Assembly: GCF_027532185.1 (NCBI RefSeq)
Contig: NZ_JAPZSV010000002.1
Span: forward strand, 372,001-436,000
Direction of reading: 5' to 3'
From: Hylemonella sp.
Lineage (GTDB): Bacteria > Pseudomonadota > Gammaproteobacteria > Burkholderiales > Burkholderiaceae_C
Length of the DNA stretch: 64,000 nucleotides
Below are positions 8,619 through 18,289 of this stretch, in pieces. Position 1 is the stretch's first letter, and each line of letters starts with the position of its first letter. The notes beneath the pieces were generated by a model. It saw nothing but the letters and a program-made list of their open reading frames with translations. It ran no database searches and was not told where the DNA came from. A program made the translations under genes and the position numbers.

Positions 8619-10493
8619 TTACTTCGGTTGACTATTCGGTTCGATGGGCTTGATGCTGCCAGGCACGATTTTCGCGCCGAAGTCCCGCATCATGGCCTGC
8701 ACGAAGGGATCTTCGTGGATGAGTTTTTCCGCTGCGAGCTGCTTTTCCTCGGCGATGGCGGCATTGCGCCGGGCCGGGCTGTCGCTCACGCGACCGATCT
8801 CCACGGCCAGCGTGACCGGATGGCCTGCGGCCTGCAGGGCCGCCTGCAGGCGTTCACGGGCTGAAGCCGAGTTGAGCGATTCACGCTCCACGCGCAGCAG
8901 CCACTGGTCGGCGTCGCGCGCCACCAGCTGCGATTGCAGGGCCAGCTCGCGCACCAGGGCCGTGATGGCTTCGCTGGCCATCAGGCCGCGCACGACCTGG
9001 TGCCAGTAGCCGCCCTCTTCCGTCGGCACCAGGGGTGCCGCCTGGGCCGCGCCGAACGCAGGAGCGTCGGCACGCGATTCGGCCGGCACGCGTACAGGGA
9101 CAGCCACCACCTGGGCCGCCGGCATGGCCGTCACGGGCCTGGCGGGTTGCACGGGATGCTCCTCATCCACCACGGACAGCACCTGACCCGGCGGCGTGAC
9201 GCCTGCAGGGCGGGCGGCGGACGTGGCGATGGGCCGCGCTGCGACGGGAGGCGTGGGAGCAGATGTCGGCGCCGGCCGGGGCGCAGGGGCCGCAGGCTGC
9301 GCCGCCGCCGTGACGGGCGAGGGCCGCGGGGTGGCGGGCGTCGCCTCAGGCGATTTCAGTGTTTTTTTTTCCGACGAACCGCCGGATGGCATGGCACCGG
9401 GCTTGAAGGCCAGCAGGCGCAGCAGCACCATGGTCAGCGCGGCATATTCATCGGGCGCCTGGCCCAGCTCACTGCGGCCATGCAGGCACAGGCTGTAGAG
9501 CAGCTGGGTCTCGTCGGCCGGCAGCAGCTCGGCCAGGCGTGCCGTTTCGGCGGCCTCGGGATCGGCGGCATCAGCACTGCCAGGCACGGCCTGCAGCACC
9601 GCCATGCGCTGCAGCACCACGGTCATCTCTTCCAGCGTGGAGGCCGCGCTCAGGCCATGGACACGCAGAGCCTCGGAGGTTTCCACCACGGTCTTGCCAT
9701 CGCCAAGGGCCAGAGCGTCGATCAGCGTGTAGACATGCGAGCGGTCCACGCTGCCCAGCATCTGGCGCACCGTGGCTTCTTCGAGCTGGCCGGAACCGAA
9801 GGCGATGGCCTGGTCGGTCAGCGAGAGCGCATCGCGCATGGAGCCACGTGCGGCGCGTGCGAGCAGGCGCAGCGCGCCCGGCTCGGCCGGTACGTTCTCG
9901 GCGGCCAGCACCTTGGTGAGGTGTTCCAGCACGGTCTCAGGTGCCATGGGCCGCAGGTTGAACTGCAGGCAGCGCGAGAGCACGGTGACCGGCACCTTCT
10001 GCGGGTCGGTCGTGGCCAGCACGAACTTGAGGTACTCGGGTGGCTCTTCCAGCGTCTTGAGCATGGCATTGAAGGCCGTGTTCGAGAGCATGTGGACTTC
10101 GTCGATCATGAAGACCTTGAAGCGGCCCTGCACCGGCTTGTAGACCGCCTGCTCCAGCAAGGATTGCACCTCGTCCACGCCGCGGTTGGAGGCGGCATCG
10201 AGCTCGGTGTAATCAACAAAACGGCCCGAGTCGATGTCGGTGCAGGCCTGGCAGACGCCACAGGGCTGATCGGTGATGCCGCCCGAGCCGTCCGCGCCCA
10301 CACAGTTGAGCGATTTGGCCAGGATGCGCGAGACCGTGGTCTTGCCCACGCCGCGCGTGCCGGTGAAGAGGTAGGCATGGTGCAGGCGCTGCGTCTGCAG
10401 CGCATTGCCCAGGGCCCGCACCACGTGCTCCTGGCCCACCATTTCGGTGAAGCTTTTCGGCCGGTATTTGCGGGCGAGCACCAGATAAGACAT
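8619..10493 (-). CDS. dnaX: DNA polymerase III tau/gamma subunit
   Basis: DnaX is the clamp-loader ATPase. Domain I carries Walker [10 protein letters not shown], the zinc-finger cysteines CVGADG...CGVCQAC, Walker [11 protein letters not shown] and sensor I; domain III ends near residue 370. The tail (about residues 390-490) is Pro/Ala-rich and is followed by the tau-specific domain that contacts DnaB and alpha. At codons 375-378 the gene has a run of nine A residues exactly at the tau/gamma boundary; shifting in either direction meets a stop within six codons (separate entry). The full-length tau product is 624 residues. Confidence 0.96.
   Translation of the reverse strand: MSYLVLARKYRPKSFTEMVGQEHVVRALGNALQTQRLHHAYLFTGTRGVGKTTVSRILAKSLNCVGADGSGGITDQPCGVCQACTDIDSGRFVDYTELDAASNRGVDEVQSLLEQAVYKPVQGRFKVFMIDEVHMLSNTAFNAMLKTLEEPPEYLKFVLATTDPQKVPVTVLSRCLQFNLRPMAPETVLEHLTKVLAAENVPAEPGALRLLARAARGSMRDALSLTDQAIAFGSGQLEEATVRQMLGSVDRSHVYTLIDALALGDGKTVVETSEALRVHGLSAASTLEEMTVVLQRMAVLQAVPGSADAADPEAAETARLAELLPADETQLLYSLCLHGRSELGQAPDEYAALTMVLLRLLAFKPGAMPSGGSSEKKTLKSPEATPATPRPSPVTAAAQPAAPAPRPAPTSAPTPPVAARPIATSAARPAGVTPPGQVLSVVDEEHPVQPARPVTAMPAAQVVAVPVRVPAESRADAPAFGAAQAAPLVPTEEGGYWHQVVRGLMASEAITALVRELALQSQLVARDADQWLLRVERESLNSASARERLQAALQAAGHPVTLAVEIGRVSDSPARRNAAIAEEKQLAAEKLIHEDPFVQAMMRDFGAKIVPGSIKPIEPNSQPK
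9341..9370 (-). promoter_or_regulatory. A9 slippage / frameshift site in dnaX with downstream hairpin
   Basis: On the coding strand, GAA AAA AAA ACA contains nine consecutive A (plus-strand T run 9362-9370). One added A reads K-K-N-T-E-I-A-stop; one lost A reads K-K-H-stop. Eight bases after the tract is a small hairpin TCGCC-TGA-GGCGA (9341-9353). A-run slippage at this position makes gamma in Thermus (A9), and an A-AAA-AAG ribosomal shift does so in E. coli. The predicted gamma products would be 382 or 378 residues. Confidence 0.75.
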
Positions 10494-10540
10494 GCGGGGA
10501 TTCTAAGGTGTGGATTGCCATGCTTTTCCGCAGTCCGGCC

Positions 10541-10568
10541 TTTAAATCGGCGGGGCAGCCATTACAAT
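10541..10568 (+). promoter_or_regulatory. Promoter of the SRP RNA gene
   Basis: TTTAAA (10541-10546) and TACAAT (10563-10568) are separated by 16 bp. The -10 box ends 7 bp before the predicted 5' end of the SRP RNA at 10576, so position and RNA end agree well. Confidence 0.65.
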
Positions 10569-10575
10569 ACAAAGC

Positions 10576-10670
10576 GACGGGCCTCCCTGCATGGTGAAGC
10601 GGCCAACCGGGTCAGGTGGGGAACCAAGCAGCCCTAACTGTGGAGTCAGTGCCAGGATCCAGGTCCGTCA
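10576..10670 (+). ncRNA. ffs: Signal recognition particle 4.5S RNA
   Basis: The conserved SRP domain IV core is present as GTCAGGTGGGGAACCAAGCAGCC (10611-10633; quoted in part by its motifs GTCAGG and AAGCAGCC), which binds Ffh. The ends pair with each other: GACGGGCCT at 10576 with AGGTCCGTC at 10661-10669, allowing one G-U pair, which defines a hairpin-shaped RNA of about 95 nt. It has a good promoter 5' and an intrinsic terminator 3'. It targets nascent membrane proteins to the translocon. Confidence 0.93.
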
Positions 10671-10681
10671 CCTTATTCAGC

Positions 10682-10711
10682 AAGCCGCTGGCACGCGCCA
10701 GCGGCTTTTTT
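10682..10711 (+). terminator. Intrinsic terminator after SRP RNA
   Basis: AGCCGCTGGC and GCCAGCGGCT form a perfect 10 bp stem with an ACGC loop followed by six T. It ends the SRP RNA transcript and, lying just after the convergent flavoprotein gene, could also act on the minus strand. Confidence 0.9.
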
Positions 10712-10720
10712 CATGCCCGC

Positions 10721-12040
10721 TCACCCTCGCAGTTGGCGCAGCACGCCCTCGCCAGCCCGCTTGCCGCTGGCGAAACAGGCCGTGAGCAGATAGCCACCGG
10801 TCGGCGCTTCCCAGTCCAGCATCTCGCCCGCGCAGTACACGCCGGGCAAGGCCTCACACATCAGATCCGGCGTCAGCGCTTCAAACAGCACGCCACCAGC
10901 GCTGCTGATGGCCTCGTCAATGGGGCGCGCTGCCACGACTTGCACGGGCAAGGACTTGATCGCGGCCGCCAGCTTCTGCGCGTCGTGCAGGTCTTCCTTG
11001 CTCAAGATCTCGTAGAGGATCGCGGCCTTGATACCCTCGATGCCCAGCCGGCTCTTGAGGTGGCTGGAGAGCGAACGCGAGCCGCGCGGGTGACGCACCT
11101 CGGCCAGCACGCGCTCGGCCATCATGTCGGGCAGCAGGTCCAGCCGCAGCGTGGCGTGACCGGAGCGGATGATCTCGTCGCGCAAGAGCCCAGACGCGGC
11201 GTAGATCAGACTGCCCTCGACGCCGGTCGTGGTGGCCACGAATTCGCCCTTGCGTTCGAAGCGTCGCCCCTGGCTGTCCGTGAACGAAATCGCCACGGTC
11301 TTGAACGGCTGGCCGGCATGGCGCGTGGCAAAGTGTTCGCTCCAGCCCACCGGGGCCGGCACAGCCTGCACCGGCAGCGCCTCGCCGTCCGGCGGCAGGA
11401 CGCGCTGTACCGCCACATCGAAGCCGCAGTTGGCCGGCAGCAGCGGCGCCACGGCCACGCCGCGGGCGGCCAGCAGCGGCACCCAGGCACCGTTGGAGCC
11501 CAGACGCGCCCAGCTGCCGCCACCCAGGGCCAGCACCACGGCGTCGGCCTGTGCCTCGGCCCTGCCCTGCGGCGTCTCGAAGCGCAGCGTACGGCCGTCC
11601 TCGGCCCAACCCACCCAGCGGTGCCGCATGTGGAAGGCCACGCCAGGCCCACCATGCCGCGGATGCCGCAGGCGCTGCAGCCAGGCGCGCAGCAAGGGCG
11701 CGGCCTTCATGTCCTGCGGAAAGACGCGGCCCGAGGTGCCAACGAAGGTGTCGATCCCCAGGCCCTGTGCCCAGGTGCGCAGCGTATGCGCACCGAAGTC
11801 GCGCAGCAAGCCTTCGATCTGCGCGCGCCGTGCGCCGTAACGTTCGGCGAAGCGGTCCGGCCCCTCGGAATGCGTGAGGTTGAGCCCGCCCTTGCCTGCA
11901 AGCAGGAACTTGCGGCCCACGGAAGGCATGGCGTCGTAGAGGTCCACGCCCACGCCGGCCTCGATCAGCACCTCGGCAGCCATCAGGCCGGCCGGCCCGC
12001 CGCCGATCACGGCCACTCTTTTGTTCTGCAAGGTTGTCAT
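10721..12040 (-). CDS. NAD(P)/FAD-dependent oxidoreductase, TIGR03862/HI0933-like flavoprotein
   Basis: The 439-residue product begins with a Rossmann FAD-binding motif VAVIGGGPAGLMAAEVL and has the family segment GRKFLLAGKGGLNLTHSE near residue 45. The C-terminus includes the second flavin-contact region PGVYCAGEMLDWEAPTGGYLL, typical of this HI0933/YhiN-like family. The physiological substrate is not known. It lies 7 bp after the AddA-like gene on the same strand and is followed by the SRP RNA terminator in the convergent direction. Confidence 0.85.
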   Translation of the reverse strand: MTTLQNKRVAVIGGGPAGLMAAEVLIEAGVGVDLYDAMPSVGRKFLLAGKGGLNLTHSEGPDRFAERYGARRAQIEGLLRDFGAHTLRTWAQGLGIDTFVGTSGRVFPQDMKAAPLLRAWLQRLRHPRHGGPGVAFHMRHRWVGWAEDGRTLRFETPQGRAEAQADAVVLALGGGSWARLGSNGAWVPLLAARGVAVAPLLPANCGFDVAVQRVLPPDGEALPVQAVPAPVGWSEHFATRHAGQPFKTVAISFTDSQGRRFERKGEFVATTTGVEGSLIYAASGLLRDEIIRSGHATLRLDLLPDMMAERVLAEVRHPRGSRSLSSHLKSRLGIEGIKAAILYEILSKEDLHDAQKLAAAIKSLPVQVVAARPIDEAISSAGGVLFEALTPDLMCEALPGVYCAGEMLDWEAPTGGYLLTACFASGKRAGEGVLRQLRG

Positions 12041-12047
12041 TCGCTCT

Positions 12048-15000
12048 CTATTGAATCTCTTCTAAACGTCCCGAAGCGCTCAGGAAAGCCGCGCGCACGG
12101 TGGCGCCCGGACTCGCGGCCTGCACCGCCGCGCGGTAGCCGCGCAGCTGGGCCAGCAGCTCTTCCTGATCCTGTGGTCGCGCGGCCGATTTGTAATCGAG
12201 CACCCACCAGTGGCCATCACGCCGGCGCACGAGCCGGTCGATGCGGCGCACGCTGCCCTGCACGGTCACGGGCACTTCATTGGCCTGCCAGTCCACCTCG
12301 GCACCGGACCAGGCCCAGGCGCCCTCGCCCTGCAGGATGCGCTGCGCCAGAGCCTGGGCCTGGCGTGCCTGCGCCGCGTCCAGACCGAACTCGGCCGCGG
12401 CACGCTGCACCTGGGTCGCGCTCCAGTCTCGGGCATCCAGCGCGGCCCATTCGAGCAGGCGGTGCATGGCCTGCCCGATGCGCGCCTCGGGCGTGTCTTC
12501 GTCGGCTGCCGCGGCCGGGCTGCGCGGCGCCTCGAAACGTACATCGGGTAACACTGGCAGGACGATGGCGGCATCGTCCATGGCCGCACGTACGACGCCC
12601 GGCGCACCGTCCAGCGCCAGCGGCGTGCAAGACGGCAGCAGACGCTGCCACCAGCTGCGTCCGCTGTCGGCATGCGGCTGCACCGAGGACAGCACCAGGC
12701 GCTGCCGGGCTCGCGTGAGTGCCACGTAGAGCGCATTGAGCTCCTCGCGCCGGCGCTCGCCCTGCTCTTTCTCCAGGGCTGGGCGCACGCTGGGCGGCAC
12801 GCGGCTTTCGCTCGCAAGAAAGATGAAGGACAGGGGCGCCAAGGCCTCGCCCGGCCAGTCCAGCAGCACGCCCATGGTCTGGGCGCGCTGGGGTGGCGCG
12901 TCGGTATCGAGCAGCAGCACGAGCTCGGCCTCCAGGCCCTTGGCGCCATGCACGGTCAGGAGCTGCACCGCGTCAGCCCCGGCGGTCTGCGGTGCAGGCA
13001 CACCGCCCGCGCGCAGGGCGCGCACCAGACCGTAAGGCGTGGCGTACCGCCCCCCGTCGAGCTGCAGCGCGGCCGACAGCAAAGCCTGCAGATGGGCCCG
13101 CACACCGGCGCGCAGCGTGGCCGGCGCAGCCGCCACAAAACGGGCCAGCACGTCGCCGTCCTCATAGATGGCGTGCAGCGCATCGTGCGGCGGCAGGCTG
13201 CTCACCCAGCGCTGCCAGCGTTGCAGGCGCGCGCCCACGTCTTGCAGGGCTGGCGACCAGCCCTCTTGTTGCAACAAATCAAACCACGGCAACTTCTGCG
13301 CGCGCTGGCGCAAGGCGATTTCGACCAAGGCCTCGTCGGTCAGACCGAACAGCGGCGACCTGAGCACGCGCGCGAGCGAGAGATCGTGTGCGGGCGACAC
13401 CAGCACGTCGAGCAGGGCCACCAGGTCCTGCACCTCGGGCGCCTCGCCCAGCTCAGTCTTCTCGGGCTGCAGGGCCGGAATGCCGAGGGCGCGCAGCTCG
13501 GCCTCCATCGCCGTCAGGCGGTCGCGCTTGCGCGCAAGCACCATGACCTCGCGCGGGTGCAGGCCCGCTGCGATCTGGCCGGCGATCCAGCGCGCGGCCT
13601 GGCGGCATTCGAGCTCGCGCAGCGTGTCTTCGGGCGTGTGGCGCGGCTGGGTCAGGCTGTCGCGCCAGGTGCTGGCAGCTTCCTTCTTCTCTCTCTCCGG
13701 CCGCGGGATCGCGGGCAGGGCCAGCACCGCGCCCGTCTCCTGCGACTCGGTGCTGTGGGCGCGAAAACCGGCGTACTCGCCTGCGTCCCGCGCCTCGCCC
13801 AGCGCGGCGTTGACCCCGGCCAGCACCTCGGGGGCATTGCGGCGCGTGTGGTCGCAGCTCAGCTGCTCGCCGCCGAGTTCACGCACAAAGGCCTTGGCCG
13901 CCTCGAAGACCTGGGGCTCGGCGCGGCGGAAGCGGTAGATGCTCTGCTTGGGATCGCCGACGATGAAGAGCCGCGGCGCCGTCGCCCCGCCACCGCTGCC
14001 GGCATAGCCAGCCAGCCACGCGTGCAGGGCTTGCCACTGCAGGGGGTTGGTGTCCTGGAATTCGTCGATCAGCAGATGGCGCGTGCGCGCGTCCAGCCGC
14101 TCCTGCACCCAGGCGCTGAGCGCCGAGTCCGACAGCAGGTGCAGCGCGGCGCGCTCGACGTCGCTCATGTCCACCCAGCCGCGTTCGCGCTTGAGCGCGC
14201 CGTATTCATCGATCAGCAGGCGCGAGAGCCGCGTCATGCGCTGCTGATAGAGACTGGCTTCATGCTGCTGCTGGGCGACGCAGAGGCGCTGCAGCTCGGG
14301 CTCGGCCTCCTGGGCTGCCTCGAACTTCTGCAGGTTCTTGGTCAGACGGTCGTCGTCCTTGACGAAAAAGGCGGACCGCAAAAGATCCAGGGCGGGAGCC
14401 TGCTCCCCCTGGTCGAGCAAGGCATAAGCCTCGATGATGTCTGCGGCCGCAGACTGTGGCGTCTTGTTTTTCTCCTGCCCCAGCACCCTGGCACGCGCCA
14501 GCCAGCGCTCGCGCACCGCTGGCTGCAACAGCCATTGCACTGGCGCGTCCATCCCGGCGAATTCGGTGTACAGCTCGGCCGCCGACGGCACCGAGCGCTC
14601 GATCACGGCCATCGCATTAGCCAGCATGAACTCCACGCGCCGCTGCAGCGCTGCCTCCAGCGCTTTCTCGGTCTGGCTGCGGCCATGCGTGGCGATCACG
14701 GCCTCGTAGTCGGCGCGCCGTTCGGGCTCGCGCAGCAGACGCGCCTGAAAGGGACGCCAGAGCTGGGCAATGGCCGGCGCATCCTGCTCCAGCAGCTCGT
14801 AGCCCGCGGGTAGGCCCAGCTCCTCCAGCATGGCCATGGGCGCATTGCGCAGCAGGGCCGCGAACCAACTGTGAAAGGTGCGGATCTGCACGCCTCGCCC
14901 CTGCAGCAACAGACCGCGACGCAGCTGGCGCAGCGGCTCGATCAGCGCGGGCGCCTGCGCGGCATCCACGCCACGTATGAGCAGCTGCTGGCGCAGCTCG

Positions 15001-15266
15001 TCATCGCTCTTGTGTGCGAAGCCCTCCAGCCATTCCATGAGGCGCTGGCGCATCTCGCCCGCGGCCTTCTTGGTGAAGGTGATGGCCAGGATCTCATGCG
15101 GGGCCGCGCCTTCGAGCAGGGCGCGCAGGATGCGCGAGACGAGCATCCAGGTCTTGCCCGCACCGGCGCAGGCTTCGACCACCACGTGGCGTTGCGGGTC
15201 ACAGGCGATCTTGTAGAAGTCTTCGCGGCTGACAGGGGCGTTGTTGCGTTCGTAGGCGGGGGTCAT
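12048..15266 (-). CDS. addA: AddA-type UvrD-family helicase/nuclease
   Basis: This is the helicase subunit of an AddAB-like double-strand-break resection enzyme. I choose the ATG at 15266 (MTPAYERNNAPVS) rather than 15326 because the upstream 20 codons lie in the C-rich repeat. Superfamily 1 motifs are clear: Walker A EACAGAGKTWML, motif Ia AITFTKKAAGEMRQR, motif II LIDEFQDTNPLQW, GDPKQSIYRFR, and the late motif VHGAKGLEAELVLL and ALTRARQRL. The C-terminal RecB-like nuclease has GQAMHRLLEWA and VLDYKSA. 1072 residues. A 430 bp repeat element separates it from addB. Confidence 0.85.
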   Translation of the reverse strand: MTPAYERNNAPVSREDFYKIACDPQRHVVVEACAGAGKTWMLVSRILRALLEGAAPHEILAITFTKKAAGEMRQRLMEWLEGFAHKSDDELRQQLLIRGVDAAQAPALIEPLRQLRRGLLLQGRGVQIRTFHSWFAALLRNAPMAMLEELGLPAGYELLEQDAPAIAQLWRPFQARLLREPERRADYEAVIATHGRSQTEKALEAALQRRVEFMLANAMAVIERSVPSAAELYTEFAGMDAPVQWLLQPAVRERWLARARVLGQEKNKTPQSAAADIIEAYALLDQGEQAPALDLLRSAFFVKDDDRLTKNLQKFEAAQEAEPELQRLCVAQQQHEASLYQQRMTRLSRLLIDEYGALKRERGWVDMSDVERAALHLLSDSALSAWVQERLDARTRHLLIDEFQDTNPLQWQALHAWLAGYAGSGGGATAPRLFIVGDPKQSIYRFRRAEPQVFEAAKAFVRELGGEQLSCDHTRRNAPEVLAGVNAALGEARDAGEYAGFRAHSTESQETGAVLALPAIPRPEREKKEAASTWRDSLTQPRHTPEDTLRELECRQAARWIAGQIAAGLHPREVMVLARKRDRLTAMEAELRALGIPALQPEKTELGEAPEVQDLVALLDVLVSPAHDLSLARVLRSPLFGLTDEALVEIALRQRAQKLPWFDLLQQEGWSPALQDVGARLQRWQRWVSSLPPHDALHAIYEDGDVLARFVAAAPATLRAGVRAHLQALLSAALQLDGGRYATPYGLVRALRAGGVPAPQTAGADAVQLLTVHGAKGLEAELVLLLDTDAPPQRAQTMGVLLDWPGEALAPLSFIFLASESRVPPSVRPALEKEQGERRREELNALYVALTRARQRLVLSSVQPHADSGRSWWQRLLPSCTPLALDGAPGVVRAAMDDAAIVLPVLPDVRFEAPRSPAAAADEDTPEARIGQAMHRLLEWAALDARDWSATQVQRAAAEFGLDAAQARQAQALAQRILQGEGAWAWSGAEVDWQANEVPVTVQGSVRRIDRLVRRRDGHWWVLDYKSAARPQDQEELLAQLRGYRAAVQAASPGATVRAAFLSASGRLEEIQ

Positions 15267-15290
15267 TGTTTTTGCCTCCCGGCAGGGGTG

Positions 15291-15721
15291 GCTCTCCCCC
15301 CCCCTATCCCCCCCGCCCCGGAGCACGCGCTTCGCGCGTGCGGGGCGTCTTGCCCATCATGGGTGCGCAACGGCAACGCCGTTGCTTGGCACCCCCGCCA
15401 GGGCGGGAAGGGGAGCCAGATTTGGCAATTGGTTTCTGGATACGCTTCTACGACGCCAACGTCGCCACCGCAGTGTGCACGCCTTAATTTCACGCTAACG
15501 GTCGTAGAGAACATGACTGCTTCGATATTCCTCCGGCTGGCCGCTATGCGCCAGCGATCGAGCCATTGACTACGACCGTAGCCGAGAAATCTCGGCACGC
15601 AATTCCAGATCGCAAACTTACCCTCGTAGAAGCGCAGCCGGCGCGACGAAACAGAATCGGGCTCCCCCTTCCCGCCCCGGCGGGGGTGGGAAGGGGGCGG
15701 GGGGGGATAGGGGGGAGTGAG
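15291..15721. repeat. Long palindromic, MITE-like element between addB and addA
   Basis: The ends are inverted copies of a C-run motif: CCCCTATCCCCCCC on the left (15301 onward) and its complement GGGGGGATAGGGGGGAG on the right (15703-15718). Inside, 15392-15420 and 15655-15686 are imperfect inverted copies around GGGCGGGAAGGGG. Further in, CGCTTCTACGA (15443-15453) mirrors TCGTAGAAGCG (15624-15634), and ACGGTCGTAG (15498-15507) mirrors CTACGACCGT (15570-15579); the core has GCTGGC/GCCAGC. The left arm also has two private hairpins (15323-15341 and 15366-15384). No convincing ORF fills it, and the whole 430 bp could fold on itself in the addB-addA transcript. Confidence 0.7.
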
Positions 15722-15732
15722 ACTGCGAGCAC

Positions 15733-18231
15733 TCATGACTCACTCCAAAAATCCTTACGACACAACCCCCGCGCTGCACAAGTCTCGCAAACCTTCCCCT
15801 CCCCCAACGCCGGCATTGCCGCCCCCTCAGCGATCCGCCGCAGATCACTGATCAAACCCTCGATCAAGGCGTCCCGCACCGCCACCACATCCTCCTGCTC
15901 GACGGTACGACAGCCTTCGCGCTCACCCACGTTCACGTAGGCTGCGCGCAAAGTGTCCTCAGGCTGCAGGGCCGCATAGAACGCCAGCTGCGTGTCCTCC
16001 AGCGGCTCGCGGATGCGATCGCGTGTCGTCTGCAAGGGCTCGGTCTTGTAGTCGATGAGCAGCTTCATGCCCTCTGGGCCGCGATCGATGCGATCCAGGC
16101 GACCGAACAGGGTCAGGGCGCCCAGCGGCTGCTCGGCATCGCGCTCGCTGTCGGCGTAGCGCCAGCCTGCGGCCTCGTGCTGGGCCAGCCAGTCCAGATA
16201 GCCCTCGCGCATGCGAGGCCAGGCCGCCATGAAAGGCAGGAATTCGTCTTCGGCCAGACGCTGCGCGCGCACTTCTTCGACCGCCGCGGCATCGAGCAGC
16301 GCACGGCGGCGGGACCGCTCCGTGCTGTCGAGTCCGGCATGGAAGCGCTGCAGCACGGCGTGCAGCCAGAGACCGACATCGCGTTTATCAAGCTCGCCCT
16401 CGATTTCCTCCGCCTCTTTCAGGCCGAGCTGGCGCAGGGCGAAGTAGCGGTAGGGGCAATAGCGCAGGTCCTGGTAGGCGCTGGCCGAGATGCGTGTTAA
16501 CGTGAGTGCAGGCGCAGCCGGCGCAGGCTGCGCCACCGGCAAGGGGTTCAGCCCACGCGCGTGCAGCGGGTCCGGCGCAGCCTGTGCGTCCGCATCACCG
16601 CGTGCCAGCTGCACCAGCGGGCTGGGCAGCAAGGGCTCGCCGCCCTCGTCACTGCTGCGCCAGAGCACGTCGACCTGCGGCCGGGCCAGGGCATCGGCCC
16701 AGGCCGCGCGCAAGGCGGCTTCGAGCGCCTCGCGCACCGGCAGGCCCAGGGCCGCGCGCTGCGTCGCTGTCCACACCCCCGCGGGCTCGGGCGATACCGG
16801 CAGGCGCACCTCATCGCAGCCCGGCAGCACCACGGCGGCGAAGTCGCGCCCCAGCATCTGGGCCAGCGGCAGCAGCACGGCCTGCTCCTGCGCTGGGTAT
16901 GCGGGCTTGAAGCTCGCAGATTCGAGCACCTGATCGACCCAGCGCGTGAAGTCGGCCAGGTTCAGGCGGCGCCGGGCCCACAGGGCGTCAGGTGGCAGGA
17001 TCGACGCTTCGGCCAGTCGCAGCGCAGCCAGCACGTCGGCACCGGCCAGGTCCTCCTGCAGCAAGGTCCACTGGCCCGTGGCCTGCAGCTGCCCACGCAG
17101 CACCCCCAGCCAGTCGGCCAGAGGACGTGTGCCCTGCAAGGGCGCGCGCCAGGCCTCGATCTGCAGCAGCAGCTCAGGCAGGGTCGAAGACGCGCGCACG
17201 TCCAGGGTCTGGGGCACGTGGCGCCAGGCCCGTTGAGGCCGTCGGCGCAGTGCGGCTTCCAATTCGCGCAGGGCCTGGGCGTCACAGGTCGGCACATGCT
17301 TGAGCCAGTCCAGCACGGCGTCGCTGCTCGCGTTCCAGGCCGCGGCACGCAAAGCTGCCATGAGCTGAGCACCGGCCCGGCTGGTCGAGAGCTTCCAGCC
17401 GGTCTCGTCGCGCATCTGCACGCCATGGCTGGCCAGCATGGCGCGCACGCGGCGCGTGAGCGCGCGGTCGGTCACGGCCAGGGCCACGGGCGTGCGGCCC
17501 GCCTCCAGATGGCGCAGCACGCAGGCCGCGGCGCGCAAGGCCTCGTCCTGCGCATCGGCCGCCTCGTGAAAGAACAGCGTGGCCCCGGCCGCGCCGATCG
17601 CCGGCACCTCCAACAGCTGCAGACGCTCACCCCAGGCCGCTTGCAGGCCGGCGTGCAGCGGGTCGGGCTGCAAGCCAGGCACGACGACCAGGCAATCGAC
17701 GGACGCGATCAGCGCCGATGAAAAAAGGATATCGCCGGGATAGGAAGAATGCGCCACCCAGGCGACGGCCACCTGGGCCACCTGGGCTTCAAGCGCCAGC
17801 ACACCGGGGTCCAGCCCGGTCAGCGCGGCCCCAAGCGCACGCTGCCCCCAGGCCGCGCGCGCCTCGGGCGGCACCGCCGCTGCCACCGGCGCAAGTTCGC
17901 GTGCCGAGTCCAGCAGCAGGGGGGTGGCCAGCTCGGCGCGCTCGCGCAGACCGGCCTGCTCCAACAGGGCGCGGGCGGTGAGGACGTCGAGGGCCGCGTC
18001 GCCGCTGTAATCGGTGGGCGCGGGGCTGTGGCCACCGAGACTGTGGCACCAGTTCTGCGTGGTCTCGAAGCGCGGCGCAAAGCCTTGCGGGTGCAGGCGG
18101 GCCCAGCAACGCGCGGCCTGCGGCATGAGCTGCGCATAGGGCAACAGGACCACGGTGCGGGCCGGATGTGCCTTGCGCGATCGCATGGCGCTGGCGATGC
18201 CATGAAGCCACTGTTGCCAACGTTGATCCAT
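15733..18231 (-). CDS. addB: AddB-type PD-(D/E)XK nuclease subunit
   Basis: This is the partner of the AddA-like helicase. I start at the ATG at 18231 (MDQRWQQWLHGIASAM), 39 codons inside the track ORF, because the longer version would run through the divergent trxA start region. The inactivated helicase-like N-terminal part is followed by a nuclease domain with LLIDYKTEP. The C-terminus carries a cysteine cluster (VCETCAARGLCRKDFW) like the Fe-S cluster cysteines of AddB. 832 residues. Expression of both subunits would pass through the palindromic element at 15291-15721. Confidence 0.8.
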   Translation of the reverse strand: MDQRWQQWLHGIASAMRSRKAHPARTVVLLPYAQLMPQAARCWARLHPQGFAPRFETTQNWCHSLGGHSPAPTDYSGDAALDVLTARALLEQAGLRERAELATPLLLDSARELAPVAAAVPPEARAAWGQRALGAALTGLDPGVLALEAQVAQVAVAWVAHSSYPGDILFSSALIASVDCLVVVPGLQPDPLHAGLQAAWGERLQLLEVPAIGAAGATLFFHEAADAQDEALRAAACVLRHLEAGRTPVALAVTDRALTRRVRAMLASHGVQMRDETGWKLSTSRAGAQLMAALRAAAWNASSDAVLDWLKHVPTCDAQALRELEAALRRRPQRAWRHVPQTLDVRASSTLPELLLQIEAWRAPLQGTRPLADWLGVLRGQLQATGQWTLLQEDLAGADVLAALRLAEASILPPDALWARRRLNLADFTRWVDQVLESASFKPAYPAQEQAVLLPLAQMLGRDFAAVVLPGCDEVRLPVSPEPAGVWTATQRAALGLPVREALEAALRAAWADALARPQVDVLWRSSDEGGEPLLPSPLVQLARGDADAQAAPDPLHARGLNPLPVAQPAPAAPALTLTRISASAYQDLRYCPYRYFALRQLGLKEAEEIEGELDKRDVGLWLHAVLQRFHAGLDSTERSRRRALLDAAAVEEVRAQRLAEDEFLPFMAAWPRMREGYLDWLAQHEAAGWRYADSERDAEQPLGALTLFGRLDRIDRGPEGMKLLIDYKTEPLQTTRDRIREPLEDTQLAFYAALQPEDTLRAAYVNVGEREGCRTVEQEDVVAVRDALIEGLISDLRRIAEGAAMPALGEGKVCETCAARGLCRKDFWSES

Positions 18232-18289
18232 GGTTTCTGTCACAATGCCGCAACTGTAGCCGCAACGCCTAGATACAAAGGAGCCCATG

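Noticed and set aside
15265-15736. Short ORFs in the addB-addA gap as small proteins
   Set aside because: They lie in several frames, are rich in P/R from C runs, and follow the palindromic structure rather than coding periodicity.
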